The notes under the pieces were generated by a model. It was not told the DNA's origin. It saw only the letters and a program-made list of their open reading frames with translations, and searched no databases. DNA of 64,000 bases, from positions 1 through 64,000 of the forward strand of contig NZ_AHJE01000010.1 of assembly GCF_000243095.1 (NCBI RefSeq). Direction: 5' to 3'. This document shows positions 54,265 through 63,317 of the stretch, piece by piece. Within the stretch, counting starts at the first letter, position 1, and each line of letters opens with the position of its first letter. This DNA comes from Cupriavidus basilensis OR16. Lineage in GTDB: Bacteria > Pseudomonadota > Gammaproteobacteria > Burkholderiales > Burkholderiaceae. The position numbers were made by a program, and so were the translations under genes.

Positions 54265-54457
54265 CTACGGGGCGTTGTCGATGGTCCAGGCCTGGCAAGC
54301 GGCCCGGCAGCGGATATTGGCCAGCATCCACTGCTGCAGCAGGCCGGTAATCTCGAGGTTGTTCGTCTCCAGCATCATCATGTGGCCATTACCGTGAAGG
54401 CCAGGATCCTCCAGCCGCAAAAAGGTATTCGCGACGCCGCCGCGCTCACCCCCGCCT
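54265..54457 (-). pseudogene. C-terminal remnant of an alpha/beta hydrolase
   Basis: About 63 in-frame minus-strand codons follow a TGA near 54457 and end at TAG 54265. They carry GLHGNGHMMMLETNNLEI, the catalytic-His tail typical of a class of alpha/beta hydrolases, followed by LLQQWMLANI. No nucleophile or start is left. It lies upstream of and in the same orientation as Bug receptor 3, so the hydrolase was probably the first gene of that operon. This also explains most of the 475-bp gap 54228-54702. Confidence 0.65.
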
Positions 54458-54464
54458 CAATTTA

Positions 54465-54489
54465 TGTTCTGTTAGATAGAACAATGTTC
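54465..54489. promoter_or_regulatory. Overlapping palindromic operators
   Basis: TGTTCT-N7-AGAACA (54465-54483) overlaps GAACAATGTTC (54479-54489), so three related half-sites of gttc/gaac type sit in 25 bp. It lies at the 5' side of the hydrolase remnant and Bug receptor 3, on the path to the serA-like gene on the other strand. The layout is typical of an IclR- or LysR-type site; no such regulator gene is in the window. Confidence 0.5.
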
Positions 54490-54702
54490 CAATTAATTGT
54501 ATGAGGCGTTGATGCGCGGGTCAATCCGGGGGCTTTCCCTAGCCGCCCTCGCCGCGGGCGGGGCGGATTTGCCATTGGCGGCAATGTGGGTGTTCCGCCC
54601 GGCAGCGCTGCCTGCGTTACCATGGCAGCGTACGCTTCACATTGCGCATGCCCTGACGCTGCCGCACCCACCTCGCGCCTTTGCCGCCATCTCCCAATCG
54701 CC

Positions 54703-55755
54703 ATGACCTCAGCACTGCTGCTTGAAAACATCCATGACACCGCCGTCGAGCGCTTCAAGGAAGCGCAAGTCACCGTAGAGCGCCGCACCGGCGCGCTCGC
54801 GGGCGACGAACTGCATCGCGCACCCGCGGCCCACCAGATTCTTGGCATTCGCTCCGCCACGCACCTTGGCGCCGCTGAAATCGAAGCCGCCAAGCACCTG
54901 GTGGCCATCGGCTGCTTCTGCATCGGCACCTCGCAGGTAGACCTCGACGCCGCGGCCCGTGCCGGCATGCCGGTATTCAACGCACCGTTCTCGAATACGC
55001 GTTCCGTGGCGGAACTGGTCATCGCGGAGGCCATCCTGTTGCTGCGCCGCGTTCCTGAAAAGAACACGCTGGCGCATGCCGGCAAATGGGCGAAGGGTGC
55101 CAGCGGATCATTCGAGGCGCGCGGCAAGACCATCGCCATCATCGGCTACGGCAATATTGGCTCGCAGGTTGGCGTGCTGGCCGAGGCCATGGGCATGCGC
55201 GTGGTGTACTACGATGTGCAGGCCAAGCTGTCGCTCGGCTCGGCGCGCGCGGCACGCTCGCTGGCGGATGCGGTGTCGCAGGCCGACATCGTGACGCTGC
55301 ACGTGCCCGCCACCGCGCAGACCAAGAAGATGATCGATGCCGACGTGCTGCGGCAGTTCCGGCGCGGCGCGATCCATCTTGACGCCGCATATCGGCGGCA
55401 GCACGGAAGAGGCGCAGGAGAATATCGGCACGGAAGTCGCTACCAAGCTGATCGCCTTCCTCAGGACGGGCGACACGATTGGCGCGGTGAATTTCCCCGA
55501 GGTGAGCCCTGGCCCGCTAACGTCGCCGGCGCGGCTGCTCAACGTGCACGGCAACGCGCCGGCGCGCTCGCCGCGCTCAACACGTTGCTGGCGCGCGACG
55601 GGGTCAACATCGTGTCCCAGCACCTGCAAACGCATGGCCAGATGGGCTATGTGGTGACCGACCTGGACAAGGTCCCCTCGCCGGCTCTGGCCGCCGCGCT
55701 GGATGCGGAAACGTCGTTTATCCGCTGCCGCACGATCCTCAACCCGTTGGCCTGA
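54703..55755 (+). pseudogene. serA: D-3-phosphoglycerate dehydrogenase-like, internal deletion plus frameshift
   Basis: The N-terminal part is intact: substrate domain through GCFCIGTSQVDLDAAARAGM and NAD site IAIIGYGNIGSQVGVLAEAM. After FRRGAIH (about 55375) the sequence jumps in another frame to LTPHIGGSTEEAQENIGTEV. The intervening 50-60 residues, which include the NxSRG Arg and the catalytic Glu, are missing. Near 55560 a single G is also lost (ccggcgcg for ccgggcgcg); after it the ACT-domain tail LNTLLARDGVNIVSQHLQTH is back in the first frame. Full SerA of this type has about 410 residues. Two independent lesions make a functional product very unlikely. Confidence 0.85.
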
Positions 55756-55817
55756 ACGGCAGCGCGGCGCGGTAGCTGGCTCGCAGCTACCAAGGCAGCG
55801 GCCATCGGCCGCTGCCG

Positions 55818-56561
55818 TCAATTCACCCGGAAATGCTCCACCGACTGGCCCGCGTTGACCGCGCGCAGCAGCCACGCCGGCATGGGCCCCACGCCATCCC
55901 AGACCTGGCCCTCTGCATTGCGGTAGCGGCGCGCGGGCGCGCTCGCCTGTGCCGGCGCGGGAGCCGGTGCCAGCGCAGGCGCTGCAGCAGCAGGCGCGTC
56001 GACGGCCTCGGCTACCCGTGCCGGCGCCGAGGCAGGTGCCGCCGGTTTCACCACTCCCGCCTTCTGCGCGGGCACTGACATGGTGACCCGTGCAGGTGCG
56101 GGAACTACGGCCGGCGTCGCCACTGGCTCGGCAACCGGCGCCGCGGAAGGCTTTTCCGCGGGCACGGCTTGAGCAGCGACTGCGGCAACAACCACAGGCG
56201 CTGCGACAGGCACAACTGGCGGCACTGCTTGCCTGACAGGAGCAGGAGCGCGTTTGCGCGCTTCGGCCTTGCGCAATGGCAATGGCGCAGCGGCCGCCAC
56301 GGGCGGCGCGATGATTGGCCCAGCGGGCAACAGCGCGGGCGGCGCCGTGATCGGTCCCGCAGGCAACAACGCCGGTATGGCATCCGTCCCGGCTTCCTCT
56401 GCTACCGGCCGGGCGATCGGCTGCTTGGCCGGTGCCGCCACCCAGTCAAAACAGCCTGCCGCCTCCAGTTCATCCATGGAGATGCCGAGCCGCTCCATCT
56501 GGACGCGAATCCAGACGATGGCGGCGACTTTCTTGACGTCGGCGGGATCAGAAGAAGGCAT
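55818..56561 (-). CDS. H-NS-like protein with long Pro/Ala linker
   Basis: The 247-residue protein has a short N-terminal helical segment (about 1-40: ADVKKVAAIVWIRVQMERLG, ISMDELEAAG) and a C-terminal H-NS-type DNA-binding domain (about 210-247). The latter has YRNAEGQVWDGVGPMPAWL and the tail NAGQSVEHFRVN. Between them are about 160 residues rich in Ala and Pro, including a tandem repeat of ALLPAGPIxAPP. H-NS proteins silence AT-rich acquired DNA; usual H-NS linkers are about 20 residues. No clear ribosome site supports ATG 56561. It closely follows the region of damaged genes. Confidence 0.78.
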   Translation of the reverse strand: MPSSDPADVKKVAAIVWIRVQMERLGISMDELEAAGCFDWVAAPAKQPIARPVAEEAGTDAIPALLPAGPITAPPALLPAGPIIAPPVAAAAPLPLRKAEARKRAPAPVRQAVPPVVPVAAPVVVAAVAAQAVPAEKPSAAPVAEPVATPAVVPAPARVTMSVPAQKAGVVKPAAPASAPARVAEAVDAPAAAAPALAPAPAPAQASAPARRYRNAEGQVWDGVGPMPAWLLRAVNAGQSVEHFRVN

Positions 56562-56831
56562 GGCAAAAGACACGATAAATGCAGGTAGATGGGGCGGGGG
56601 AACGGTCGCGGATGCGGCGCTGGCCGCACACCGGTCATCCTGAGGATCGCACATGATAGCCGAGCGCGGGACCTGCCCCCGCGCAGCCCTCATCCCGGAG
56701 GCAAAAGCCGGCCCAAAAGCCCCTGCCCGGCAGCCCCTCAAGGACCGTGAATCCGCCGCCGGACAGCGCCGGCCACCACGCGTCCAAGCCCCGCCGCCAC
56801 GCCCAACCGCTATGCAAAATCCACACAAGTT

Positions 56832-56850
56832 AAATGAGAACGATTATCAT
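56832..56850. promoter_or_regulatory. Fur box
   Basis: AAATGAGAACGATTATCAT fits the 19-bp Fur consensus (GATAATGATAATCATTATC) with its typical betaproteobacterial form aaatgagaatgattatcatt. It lies 98-116 bp upstream of the DUF4198 gene and no other gene is nearby. The 386-bp stretch 56562-56947 holds this site and the 5' side of the H-NS-like gene. Confidence 0.75.
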
Positions 56851-56947
56851 ATACAGCTTCCCGGCCGCGCTTTTTCCGGTTGTCCCTGCCACGGCTTGTG
56901 CGCAACACGGCACGGCCACATTCCCACCCTGAAAGGATGCATCGCCG

Positions 56948-57679
56948 ATGAATCGCCTCATGACTTCCGCCGTGCTTTGCGGCGCCGCACTGGGCGGCAC
57001 CGCCCAGGCCCACCAGGTCTGGCTGGAACAAACACCAGCGGCCACCCAACTGTATTTTGGCGAATTCAACGAGAACCTGCGCGAAGTTTCGCCGGGATTG
57101 CTGGACCGGTTCGTGCAGCCCAGCGCCGTGCTGGTCACGGCCAAGGGTGAGCAGCCCCTCAAGGCCGACAAGACCGCAAACGGTTTCGTGCTGTCGGGAC
57201 GCGCTGGCGCGGGCGAGACCATCGTCGCGCAGGACGCGGGCTATCCCCTGCTCGAGCGCAAGGACGGCGACAAGGTGGTCCGCACTGCCTGGACGCCGGC
57301 GGCCCGGCTGCTGGGCGCTGGCTCCACGGCCGCGGTGGCGCCCAGGCTTGCGCTGGACATCGTGCCGACCGGCCGCGCCGGCGAGTACAAGGTGGTCTAT
57401 GCCGGCCGCCCACTGCCCAAGGCCAAGGTAGGCGTGGCCGTGCAGTCCGGCTGGGGCCGCGAGTTGCGCACCGACGAGCAAGGCATCGTCCGCCTGGCGC
57501 AACCGTGGCAAGGCACCTACGTGCTGGAGGTGCACCACGTCGACAAGACCGGCGGCGAGCGCGACGGCAAGCCGTACGACATCGCCAGCTATGTCACCAC
57601 CCTGTCGCTGACGCAGGCCGATGGCCTGGCCGCGGTGCCTGCAATGCCGGCAGCCGCGCCCAACAAGCCCAACAAGTAA
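56948..57679 (+). CDS. Exported DUF4198-domain protein
   Basis: The 243-residue periplasmic protein has a signal peptide (cleavage GTAQA-H) and a DUF4198 domain. Seen are HQVWLEQTPAATQLYFGEF at the mature N-terminus, LALDIVPTGRAGEYKVVYAG and SGWGRELRTDEQGIVRLAQP, with two beta-sandwich parts. The mature N-terminal His is kept. DUF4198 proteins occur with metal uptake systems such as NikM-type Ni/Co components. Here it opens a Fur-box-controlled operon with DUF3649 and PepSY genes, so a role in iron or siderophore handling is likely. Confidence 0.85.
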   Translation: MNRLMTSAVLCGAALGGTAQAHQVWLEQTPAATQLYFGEFNENLREVSPGLLDRFVQPSAVLVTAKGEQPLKADKTANGFVLSGRAGAGETIVAQDAGYPLLERKDGDKVVRTAWTPAARLLGAGSTAAVAPRLALDIVPTGRAGEYKVVYAGRPLPKAKVGVAVQSGWGRELRTDEQGIVRLAQPWQGTYVLEVHHVDKTGGERDGKPYDIASYVTTLSLTQADGLAAVPAMPAAAPNKPNK

Positions 57680-57692
57680 GGGAGAGGTTGTC

Positions 57693-57983
57693 ATGGGGTT
57701 GAGCCAGACCGGCCGCTACCGCCTTGGCGTTGCCTCGCGCGTGGTGGCCGCCGCCGGGGGCGGCTATGTGCTTGCGGCCGTGGCCACCGGGCTGCTGGCC
57801 GTGGTGCTGCCGATGCCGCCGGCCGAAGCGGTGATGACCGCCACGCTGCTGTCGTTCTCGCTGTACGCGTGCGCGGTGCTGTGGGTCTTCGCTGCCGGCA
57901 GCGCGTTGTGCGCCTGGATCGGTGTGGCGGTGCCATCTGCCGTGCTCGGCGTGGCGCTGGCTGTCTTGCGGAGCATGGCATGA
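57693..57983 (+). CDS. DUF3649-domain small membrane protein
   Basis: The 96-residue inner membrane protein has three spans (GGGYVLAAVATGLLAVVLPM, ATLLSFSLYACAVLWVFAAG and the C-terminal hydrophobic end). The N-terminal RYRLGVASRVVAAAGGGYVLA and the central MTATLLSFSLYACAVLW are the DUF3649 blocks. This family is nearly always followed by a PepSY-associated membrane protein and a DUF3325 protein in iron-regulated operons. ATG 57693 follows ggagagg. Its stop overlaps the next ATG (ATGA). Confidence 0.82.
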   Translation: MGLSQTGRYRLGVASRVVAAAGGGYVLAAVATGLLAVVLPMPPAEAVMTATLLSFSLYACAVLWVFAAGSALCAWIGVAVPSAVLGVALAVLRSMA

Positions 57984-59922
57984 AGGCCGGGCTGCGTCAG
58001 TCGATGGCCTGGCTGCATAGCTGGTCGGGGCTGCTGGTGTGCTGGGTGCTGGTGCTGGTGTTCTGTGCCGGCACCGCCAGCTACTTCAAGGACGAGATCA
58101 CGCTGTGGATGAAGCCCGAGCTGCACCGCGCCGCGGCCACGCAAGTGTCCAGCGCCGAAGCCGCCAGCCGGGCGGTGGAGTTCCTGCAGCGCAACGCGGC
58201 GGACTCGCCGCGCTGGTTCATCGACCTGCCGGATAAACGCAACCCCGTGGTGCAGGTGCTATGGATGCGCCCGCCCGGCGCGCCGGCCTCCGGCATCGGG
58301 GGCAGCCGCGGCCGCTTCGAGAGCCGCATGCTGGATCCCGCCACCGGCACCTTCCTGCAGACCGTGCGCGACACGCGCGGCGGCGAGTTCCTCTACCGCC
58401 TGCACTTCGACCTGTACTTCATGCAGGCGATATGGGCGCGCTGGATCATCGGCATTTGTGCGATGTTCATGCTGGTGGCCATCCTCAGCGGCATCATCAC
58501 GCACCGGCGCATCTTCCAGGATTTCTTCACCTTCCGGCCGCGCAAGGGCCAGCGCTCCTGGCTCGATGCGCACAATGCCACCGCCGTGCTGGCCCTGCCC
58601 TTCCACCTGATGATCACCTACACCGGGCTGGTCACGCTGATGTTCATGTACATGCCATGGGGTATCCAGACCGCGTACCAGGGCAACCAGCAGGCCTTCA
58701 ATAACGCGGCCTTCGGGCGCGCGCCGCAGGGCAAGCCAAGCGGGCAGGCGGCCCCGCTGACGCCGGTTGCGCCGCTGGTGGAACAAGCCATGCGCGTTTG
58801 GGATGGCGCGCAGCCCAGCCGCGTCGCCATCACGCTGGCGGGCGATGCCAACGCCACCATCACGGTGTCGCGCGGCACCGACGACTCGCTGTCCGCCAGT
58901 GCGCAGTCGATGCGCTTTAACGGCGTCACCGGCGCGCTGGCCGCGACGTTTGGCGACGCGCCCGCGGCCGCCAGCCAGACGCGTGGCGTCATGGTCGGCC
59001 TGCACGAGGCGCACTTCGCCGGGCCCCTGCTGCGCGCACTGTTCTTCATGAGCGGGCTGGCGGGTTGCGTCATGGTCGCCACCGGCGCGCTGCTGTGGGG
59101 GGTAAAGACGCGCCAGGGCCAGGCCAAGGCGCTGGCGGCCGGTGCCCGCCCGAGCTTTGGCTTGCGATTGGTGGACGCGCTCAACATCGGTGCCATTGCC
59201 TCGGTGCCATTGCCGGGCTGCCGATCGCATTCGCCACGTACTTCTGGGCCAACCGCTTACTGCCGGTAGCCACGGCACACCGCCCCGATGCGGAGATCCA
59301 CGCGTTCTTCATCGCCTGGGGCGCGGCAGGCGTGCTCGCGCAGCTGCGGCCAACGCACGGCATGTGGCGCGCGCAACTGTGGGCTGGCGCGCTGATGCTC
59401 GCTGGCATTCCCGTGCTCAACGCCTTCACCACCGAAACCCATCTGGGCGTGACGCTGATGCAAGGCCAGGGGCCTGCCGCCGTGGCAGGGTTCGACCTGA
59501 CGGTGCTGGCGCTGGGCATTGCGCTGGGCGCTGCAGCGCATATCCGTGGGGCGGCGCGCCAAGGCGCGCGTGCCCGCGCGGCGCTCGGTGCCAGCCGAAG
59601 ACGTCGGCATTTCGCCGCGCTCAGCCAGACGCTGGACCGCCACTACGCCGATCGCCACGGCCGCGGCACCGCGCCTTCACCCGCCGAGCGCTTGCGCCTG
59701 CTGGGACTGGGCTGGTCCGCGCTGGCCCTTGCGCTGGCGGCTTGCGTGCAGCGGCAAGGCTGGCCGATGGGCAGCGTCTCGTGGATTGGCACGCTGACGC
59801 TCGGCGCGTTCGTGCTGGTACTGCTGCTCAGCTATGCCCCGGCCGTCGCGGTACGCGCCGCGCGCTGGGCGGGGATGCTGGGCGGATGCGGGCTGCTAAT
59901 GATGCGCGCAATGCCCGCCTAG
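57980..59922 (+). pseudogene. PepSY-TM protein broken by a 14-bp duplication and fused to a DUF3325 protein
   Basis: The first frame (57980-59214) has the PepSY_TM features: WLHSWSGLLVCWVLVLVFCA, YRLHFDLYFMQAIWARWIIG, DAHNATAVLALPFHLMITYT. At 59187-59214 the 14-mer tcggtgccattgcc is duplicated. One copy would continue to GAIAGLPIAFATYFWANRLL. The second frame then runs to 59922 and carries PepSY spans (about 59215-59580) directly joined to LSQTLDRHYADRHGRG and a DUF3325 region with two spans. DUF3325 is normally separate with its own first span. So a deletion seems to have fused the two genes. As read the first frame ends at 59269. Confidence 0.84.
59187..59214 (+). repeat. Perfect 14-bp tandem duplication in the PepSY gene
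   Basis: tcggtgccattgcc occurs twice in direct succession (59187-59200, 59201-59214). One copy restores the frame. It is the third frame-shifting perfect tandem duplication in the window. Confidence 0.95.
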
Positions 59923-59949
59923 CCCTCTCCGGGCCTGCCAGCAGCTATC

Positions 59950-60405
59950 ATGACGGCCATTCCCACTCACTGGCACCGTCCTTCGCTAGCCATGCCTGAC
60001 AATACCCCCGCAAGCCAGCCTTATGCACTGGAGAATCCGTTTCTCGAATCGCTGAATGTCACCATCGTGGAGTGGCAGCCGGACCTGGTGCGCATGTCGA
60101 TGATGCCGCAGGCCGCGCACGTCAACAACACGGGCGTCGTGCAAGGCGGCATCCTGGCCACGCTGCTGGACGCGGCGGGCGGCTACGCCGGCCTGTTTCC
60201 CGAGAATGGCGTGCGCCGCGCCGCCACGACCATCTCGCTGAATGTCAACTATGTCGCGTCCGCGCAGGTGGAGCCGCTGCTCGTGGTTGGCCGGCGCGTG
60301 GGCGGTGGGCGCCGGGTGTTTTTCTCCAATGCCGAGGTGACCGATAGCCAAGGCCGCTTGATCGCCACCGCGCAGGCGGCATTCCGCAGGAAGGATCCGG
60401 CCTGA
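59950..60405 (+). CDS. PaaI-like hotdog thioesterase
   Basis: The protein (151 residues from ATG 59950; 137 from ATG 59992, which gives the more usual N-terminus) has the hotdog core: AHVNNTGVVQGGILATLLDA with the conserved helix, TTISLNVNYVASAQ and VFFSNAEVTDSQGRLIATAQ. The conserved V-Q-G-G-x-x-A segment marks acyl-CoA thioesterases of the PaaI type. Which start is used is unclear because neither has a good ribosome site. It is downstream of the iron-related run and convergent with an MFS gene. Confidence 0.83.
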   Translation: MTAIPTHWHRPSLAMPDNTPASQPYALENPFLESLNVTIVEWQPDLVRMSMMPQAAHVNNTGVVQGGILATLLDAAGGYAGLFPENGVRRAATTISLNVNYVASAQVEPLLVVGRRVGGGRRVFFSNAEVTDSQGRLIATAQAAFRRKDPA

Positions 60406-60444
60406 GCAAACCAGGCCTCGCCCGGCGCCGGCAAGCAAGCCGGG

Positions 60445-61866
60445 CTAGTCGCGCGCCGACAGCGGCGGCGCAACCTCTTCCAGCGGGCGCCTTTCCGCAT
60501 TGACCGCATAACGCAGGGCAAACAAGCCTGCGGCGATCACCAGCGCCGCGCCAATGCCATAGCCACCAGCCACCGCGGCGCGGCTGCCGCTCTCGATCAG
60601 CAGGCCAAACAGCAGCGGCCCGATAAAGCCCCCAGTGCCCGTCCCCACGGCGTAGAACGCGGAGATGGCGAGCGCGCGCATCTCGATGGGAAAGACCTCG
60701 CTCACCGTCAGGTAGGCGGAACTGGCCGCCGCGGAGGCCAGGAAAAACACCGCCGACCAGCACAGCGCCTGGCTGCGCGCGTCGAGCCAGCCCTGCTCGA
60801 ACGCCCAGCCGGTCAAGGCCAGGCCCACGCCGGACAGCACGTAGGTAAGCCCGATCATGCGGCGCCGCCCGACGTGGTCGAACAGTGGCCCCAGCAGCAG
60901 CGGCCCCAGCACATTGCCAAGCGCAAAGGGGAAGATATACAGCCCTACACGGTTGTCGGGCACGCCGTGAAAGCGCGTGAGCACCAGCGCGTAGGTAAAG
61001 AAGATCGCGTTATAGAAAAACGCTTGCGAGACCATCAGCGCCAGGGCTACCGCGCTGCGCAGCCGGTAGCGCTTGAACAGCACATGCGCGACCTCGCCAA
61101 GCGCGGGCGCCGCGCGCTCGGACAACAGGATCGTGCCCGTGGCCGGCGGCAGCGCCGCGTACTGGGCGACCACCTGCGCCTCGATGGCGGCGACGATGCG
61201 GCCGGCTTGCTCGCCACGCCCGTGCGTCAGCAGCCAGCGCGGGCTCTCGGGCACGTCGCGGCGCACCAGCAGAATGGCTACCGCCAGCACCGCGCCGAGC
61301 AGGAACGCCGCGCGCCAGCCGACGGCCGGGCCCAGCACGCGCGGATCCAGCAGCACCAGGCTCAGGCCCGCGCCCAGCGCGGCGCCCAACCAGAAGCTGC
61401 CGTTGATGGCCAGGTTGACGCGCCCGCGCACGCGCGCCGGGATCAACTCATCGATGGCCGAGTTGATCGCCGCGTACTCGCCGCCAATGCCCGTGCCCGT
61501 CAGGAATCGGCACACGGCGAAGAAGGCAAAGCCCGTGGAAAAGGCGGTGGCCAACGTCGCCGTCATATACACCGCCAGCGTCACCAGGAACAAGGTCTTG
61601 CGGCCAAGGCGGTCAGCAAGCCGGCCGAACACCAGGGCGCCCACTACCGCGCCGGCCACGTACAGCGACCCTAGCCACCCGATCTGCGCCGCGTTGAGGC
61701 CCAGGCCATCCGGGCGCTCGAGCACGCCGCCCAGCGAACCCACCAGCGTCACCTCCAGCCCGTCGAGCACCCATGCCACCCCCAGCGCGACCACCACCCG
61801 CCAGTGCCAGCGCGACCACGGCAGGCGGTCCAGGCGGGCGGGGATATCGCTCTGAATGACTGGCAT
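60445..61866 (-). CDS. MFS metabolite:H+ symporter-type transporter
   Basis: The 473-residue inner membrane protein has twelve spans. The N-terminal VVALGVAWVLDGLEVTLVGS has the LDG motif of metabolite/aromatic acid symporters. Motif A is GRLADRLGRKTLFLVTLAVY, followed by GTGIGGEYAAINSAIDELIP and ESPRWLLTHGRGEQAGRIVA after span 6. A duplicate motif A occurs in the second half (GPLFDHVGRRRMIGLTYVLS). ATG 61866 is chosen; longer frames have no support. The substrate is probably an organic acid or sugar. Confidence 0.9.
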   Translation of the reverse strand: MPVIQSDIPARLDRLPWSRWHWRVVVALGVAWVLDGLEVTLVGSLGGVLERPDGLGLNAAQIGWLGSLYVAGAVVGALVFGRLADRLGRKTLFLVTLAVYMTATLATAFSTGFAFFAVCRFLTGTGIGGEYAAINSAIDELIPARVRGRVNLAINGSFWLGAALGAGLSLVLLDPRVLGPAVGWRAAFLLGAVLAVAILLVRRDVPESPRWLLTHGRGEQAGRIVAAIEAQVVAQYAALPPATGTILLSERAAPALGEVAHVLFKRYRLRSAVALALMVSQAFFYNAIFFTYALVLTRFHGVPDNRVGLYIFPFALGNVLGPLLLGPLFDHVGRRRMIGLTYVLSGVGLALTGWAFEQGWLDARSQALCWSAVFFLASAAASSAYLTVSEVFPIEMRALAISAFYAVGTGTGGFIGPLLFGLLIESGSRAAVAGGYGIGAALVIAAGLFALRYAVNAERRPLEEVAPPLSARD

Positions 61867-61991
61867 GGGCGGGTTCAGTCTCGGTGCGGCGGTGTGCTGC
61901 GGATTGTGCCCCTGACGCGGGCCGCCAGCGCCCAACACGCCAGGCGCACGACGCCTACAATAAATCATGGCCACCAAAAAAGGGAACCGCC

Positions 61992-62156
61992 ATGATCGCC
62001 TATATGCTGTTCTTCGCGGCAGTCGTCCTGCTCTACGCTTTCGTCATTCGCGCGGGCTTTTTCCATAAGTCGGTGCTCTATCCGGAACACGCCCATCCCT
62101 TCCATTATTGGTGGGACCGCATTGTCCATCACCAGAAGAAAGAGAAAGCCGGCTAA
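61992..62156 (+). CDS. Small single-span membrane protein
   Basis: The 54-residue protein starts at ATG 61992 with aaaggga upstream. It has one span (MIAYMLFFAAVVLLYAFVIR), then HKSVLYPEHAHPFHYWWDRI and a basic tail HHQKKEKAG. It is His/Trp-rich on the cytoplasmic side. A strong terminator follows at once, supporting a real gene. No function or family can be named. Confidence 0.68.
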   Translation: MIAYMLFFAAVVLLYAFVIRAGFFHKSVLYPEHAHPFHYWWDRIVHHQKKEKAG

Positions 62157-62197
62157 GGCGCCTGAACCCCGCAGGGCCTGGCCCGGCCAGGCCGCCC

Positions 62198-62221
62198 AGC
62201 CCGCCGATCGGCGGGCTTTTT
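62198..62221 (+). terminator. Intrinsic terminator after the small membrane protein
   Basis: A perfect 8-bp stem (agcccgcc with ggcgggct) with a gatc loop is directly followed by tttt on the plus strand. It is the clearest Rho-independent terminator in the window. Confidence 0.85.
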
Positions 62222-62364
62222 CATGCCGGCGGTTGGGCTTGAGCGCGATGGCCGGTACGGCGAACAAAACGCGAGCGCGCCGCCGAAGAGGCCTTTGCTG
62301 CTCATGAATGCCTGTCTGAGTGCTAAACTGCCCGCCCCTCTTACCCGGCCGTTGCTCCCTATTC

Positions 62365-63036
62365 ATGCGCCTTTCCCGCTTCGCTACCCGATCCGCGATC
62401 CTCTCCATCTGCCTGGCCTGCGCCAGTGCCGGTGTCATTGCAGCCGCGGCCCCGCCCGCCCCCACGCCCGACCAGGTCACCGCAGCCATCCAGCAGGCCG
62501 AGGCCGAGCGCCTGAAGCAACTGGCGCAGACCGACCCGGCCGCGGCAGAACGTGCGCGCTCACCCTATGTGGCAGGGATCATGGCATCCATCAAGGCGCA
62601 CACGGTCAAGGGTTGCCTGCCCGCCAGCGATGGCGAGATCGTCTGCATCGTCGGGGTCAAGGCCGGCCGCCGCGACGGCTATCGTGCACTGGCCTTCGGC
62701 GCCAACCCCGAGCCATGGGTGCTGGTGCGGCGCGAAGAGCCCGCCATCAGCGGCCCGGATGCCGAGCAGGCCACTGCCTCGATGCGCGAATTTGCCCGCG
62801 GGCTGTTGAAGAACCCCGCTGACGCGGAGGAAGCCGCGGAACTGACGGCAATGGCTACGTCCCTGGTGGTCAAGCAACTAGACGAGTGCCGCCTGAGCAG
62901 CGAAAGCGGCAATGTACGCTGTGCCGCCGTGATCTCCACCGCCGGCAAACCCGACCAGCGCGTCTCCGGCTTCGCTTTTGCGCTGGAAGCGGGCGGCTGG
63001 CGGTTTGTGCCGCGCGAGCCGGATCGAGGCCAATAA
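62365..63036 (+). CDS. Exported protein of unknown function
   Basis: The 223-residue protein has a signal peptide (about 1-30, cleavage near AAAAP) and a helical mature part with LKQLAQTDPAAAERARSPYV. It has four Cys as two pairs (GCLPASDGEIVCIVG and DECRLSSESGNVRCAAVIS). The two Cys-containing segments resemble each other (charged loop between two Cys, then a hydrophobic strand and YRALAF or VSGFAF), suggesting an internal duplication of a disulfide-bearing unit. ATG 62365 fits the signal. I do not recognise a family. The gene is bounded by the terminator upstream. Confidence 0.72.
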   Translation: MRLSRFATRSAILSICLACASAGVIAAAAPPAPTPDQVTAAIQQAEAERLKQLAQTDPAAAERARSPYVAGIMASIKAHTVKGCLPASDGEIVCIVGVKAGRRDGYRALAFGANPEPWVLVRREEPAISGPDAEQATASMREFARGLLKNPADAEEAAELTAMATSLVVKQLDECRLSSESGNVRCAAVISTAGKPDQRVSGFAFALEAGGWRFVPREPDRGQ

Positions 63037-63096
63037 GCCCATCCCGGGCCAGCGCAACGCAGAGGAAGCATGAATCACACCCCCAGGCTTCCCATC

Positions 63097-63110
63097 TTGA
63101 TCTATATCAA
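63097..63110. promoter_or_regulatory. Perfect FNR/ANR-type box
   Basis: TTGAT-ctat-ATCAA is a perfect match to the TTGATNNNNATCAA site bound by FNR/ANR/DNR oxygen or NO sensors. No complete gene starts within the following 600 bp on the plus strand. On the minus side lies the end of the exported-protein gene. The site may be the relic promoter of a lost gene. Confidence 0.6.
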
Positions 63111-63317
63111 GTGAATAATGAGGCACAATCCCCCCCGCTGTTGGGGCAGATGGCCGGCGCCCATGGTGAGACACTGCATGCGGGCGGGAAAAGCGTCTCG
63201 CCCAATGTCACTTCTTCATGCCCTCCATTTACACGGCGGGCATTTTTTTGTCTTTGCGCAGCGGCCGACGGGGATTCGCCAGAGGCGCCAGGCAGCGGTA
63301 AGCGGCCCGCGTCCAGA

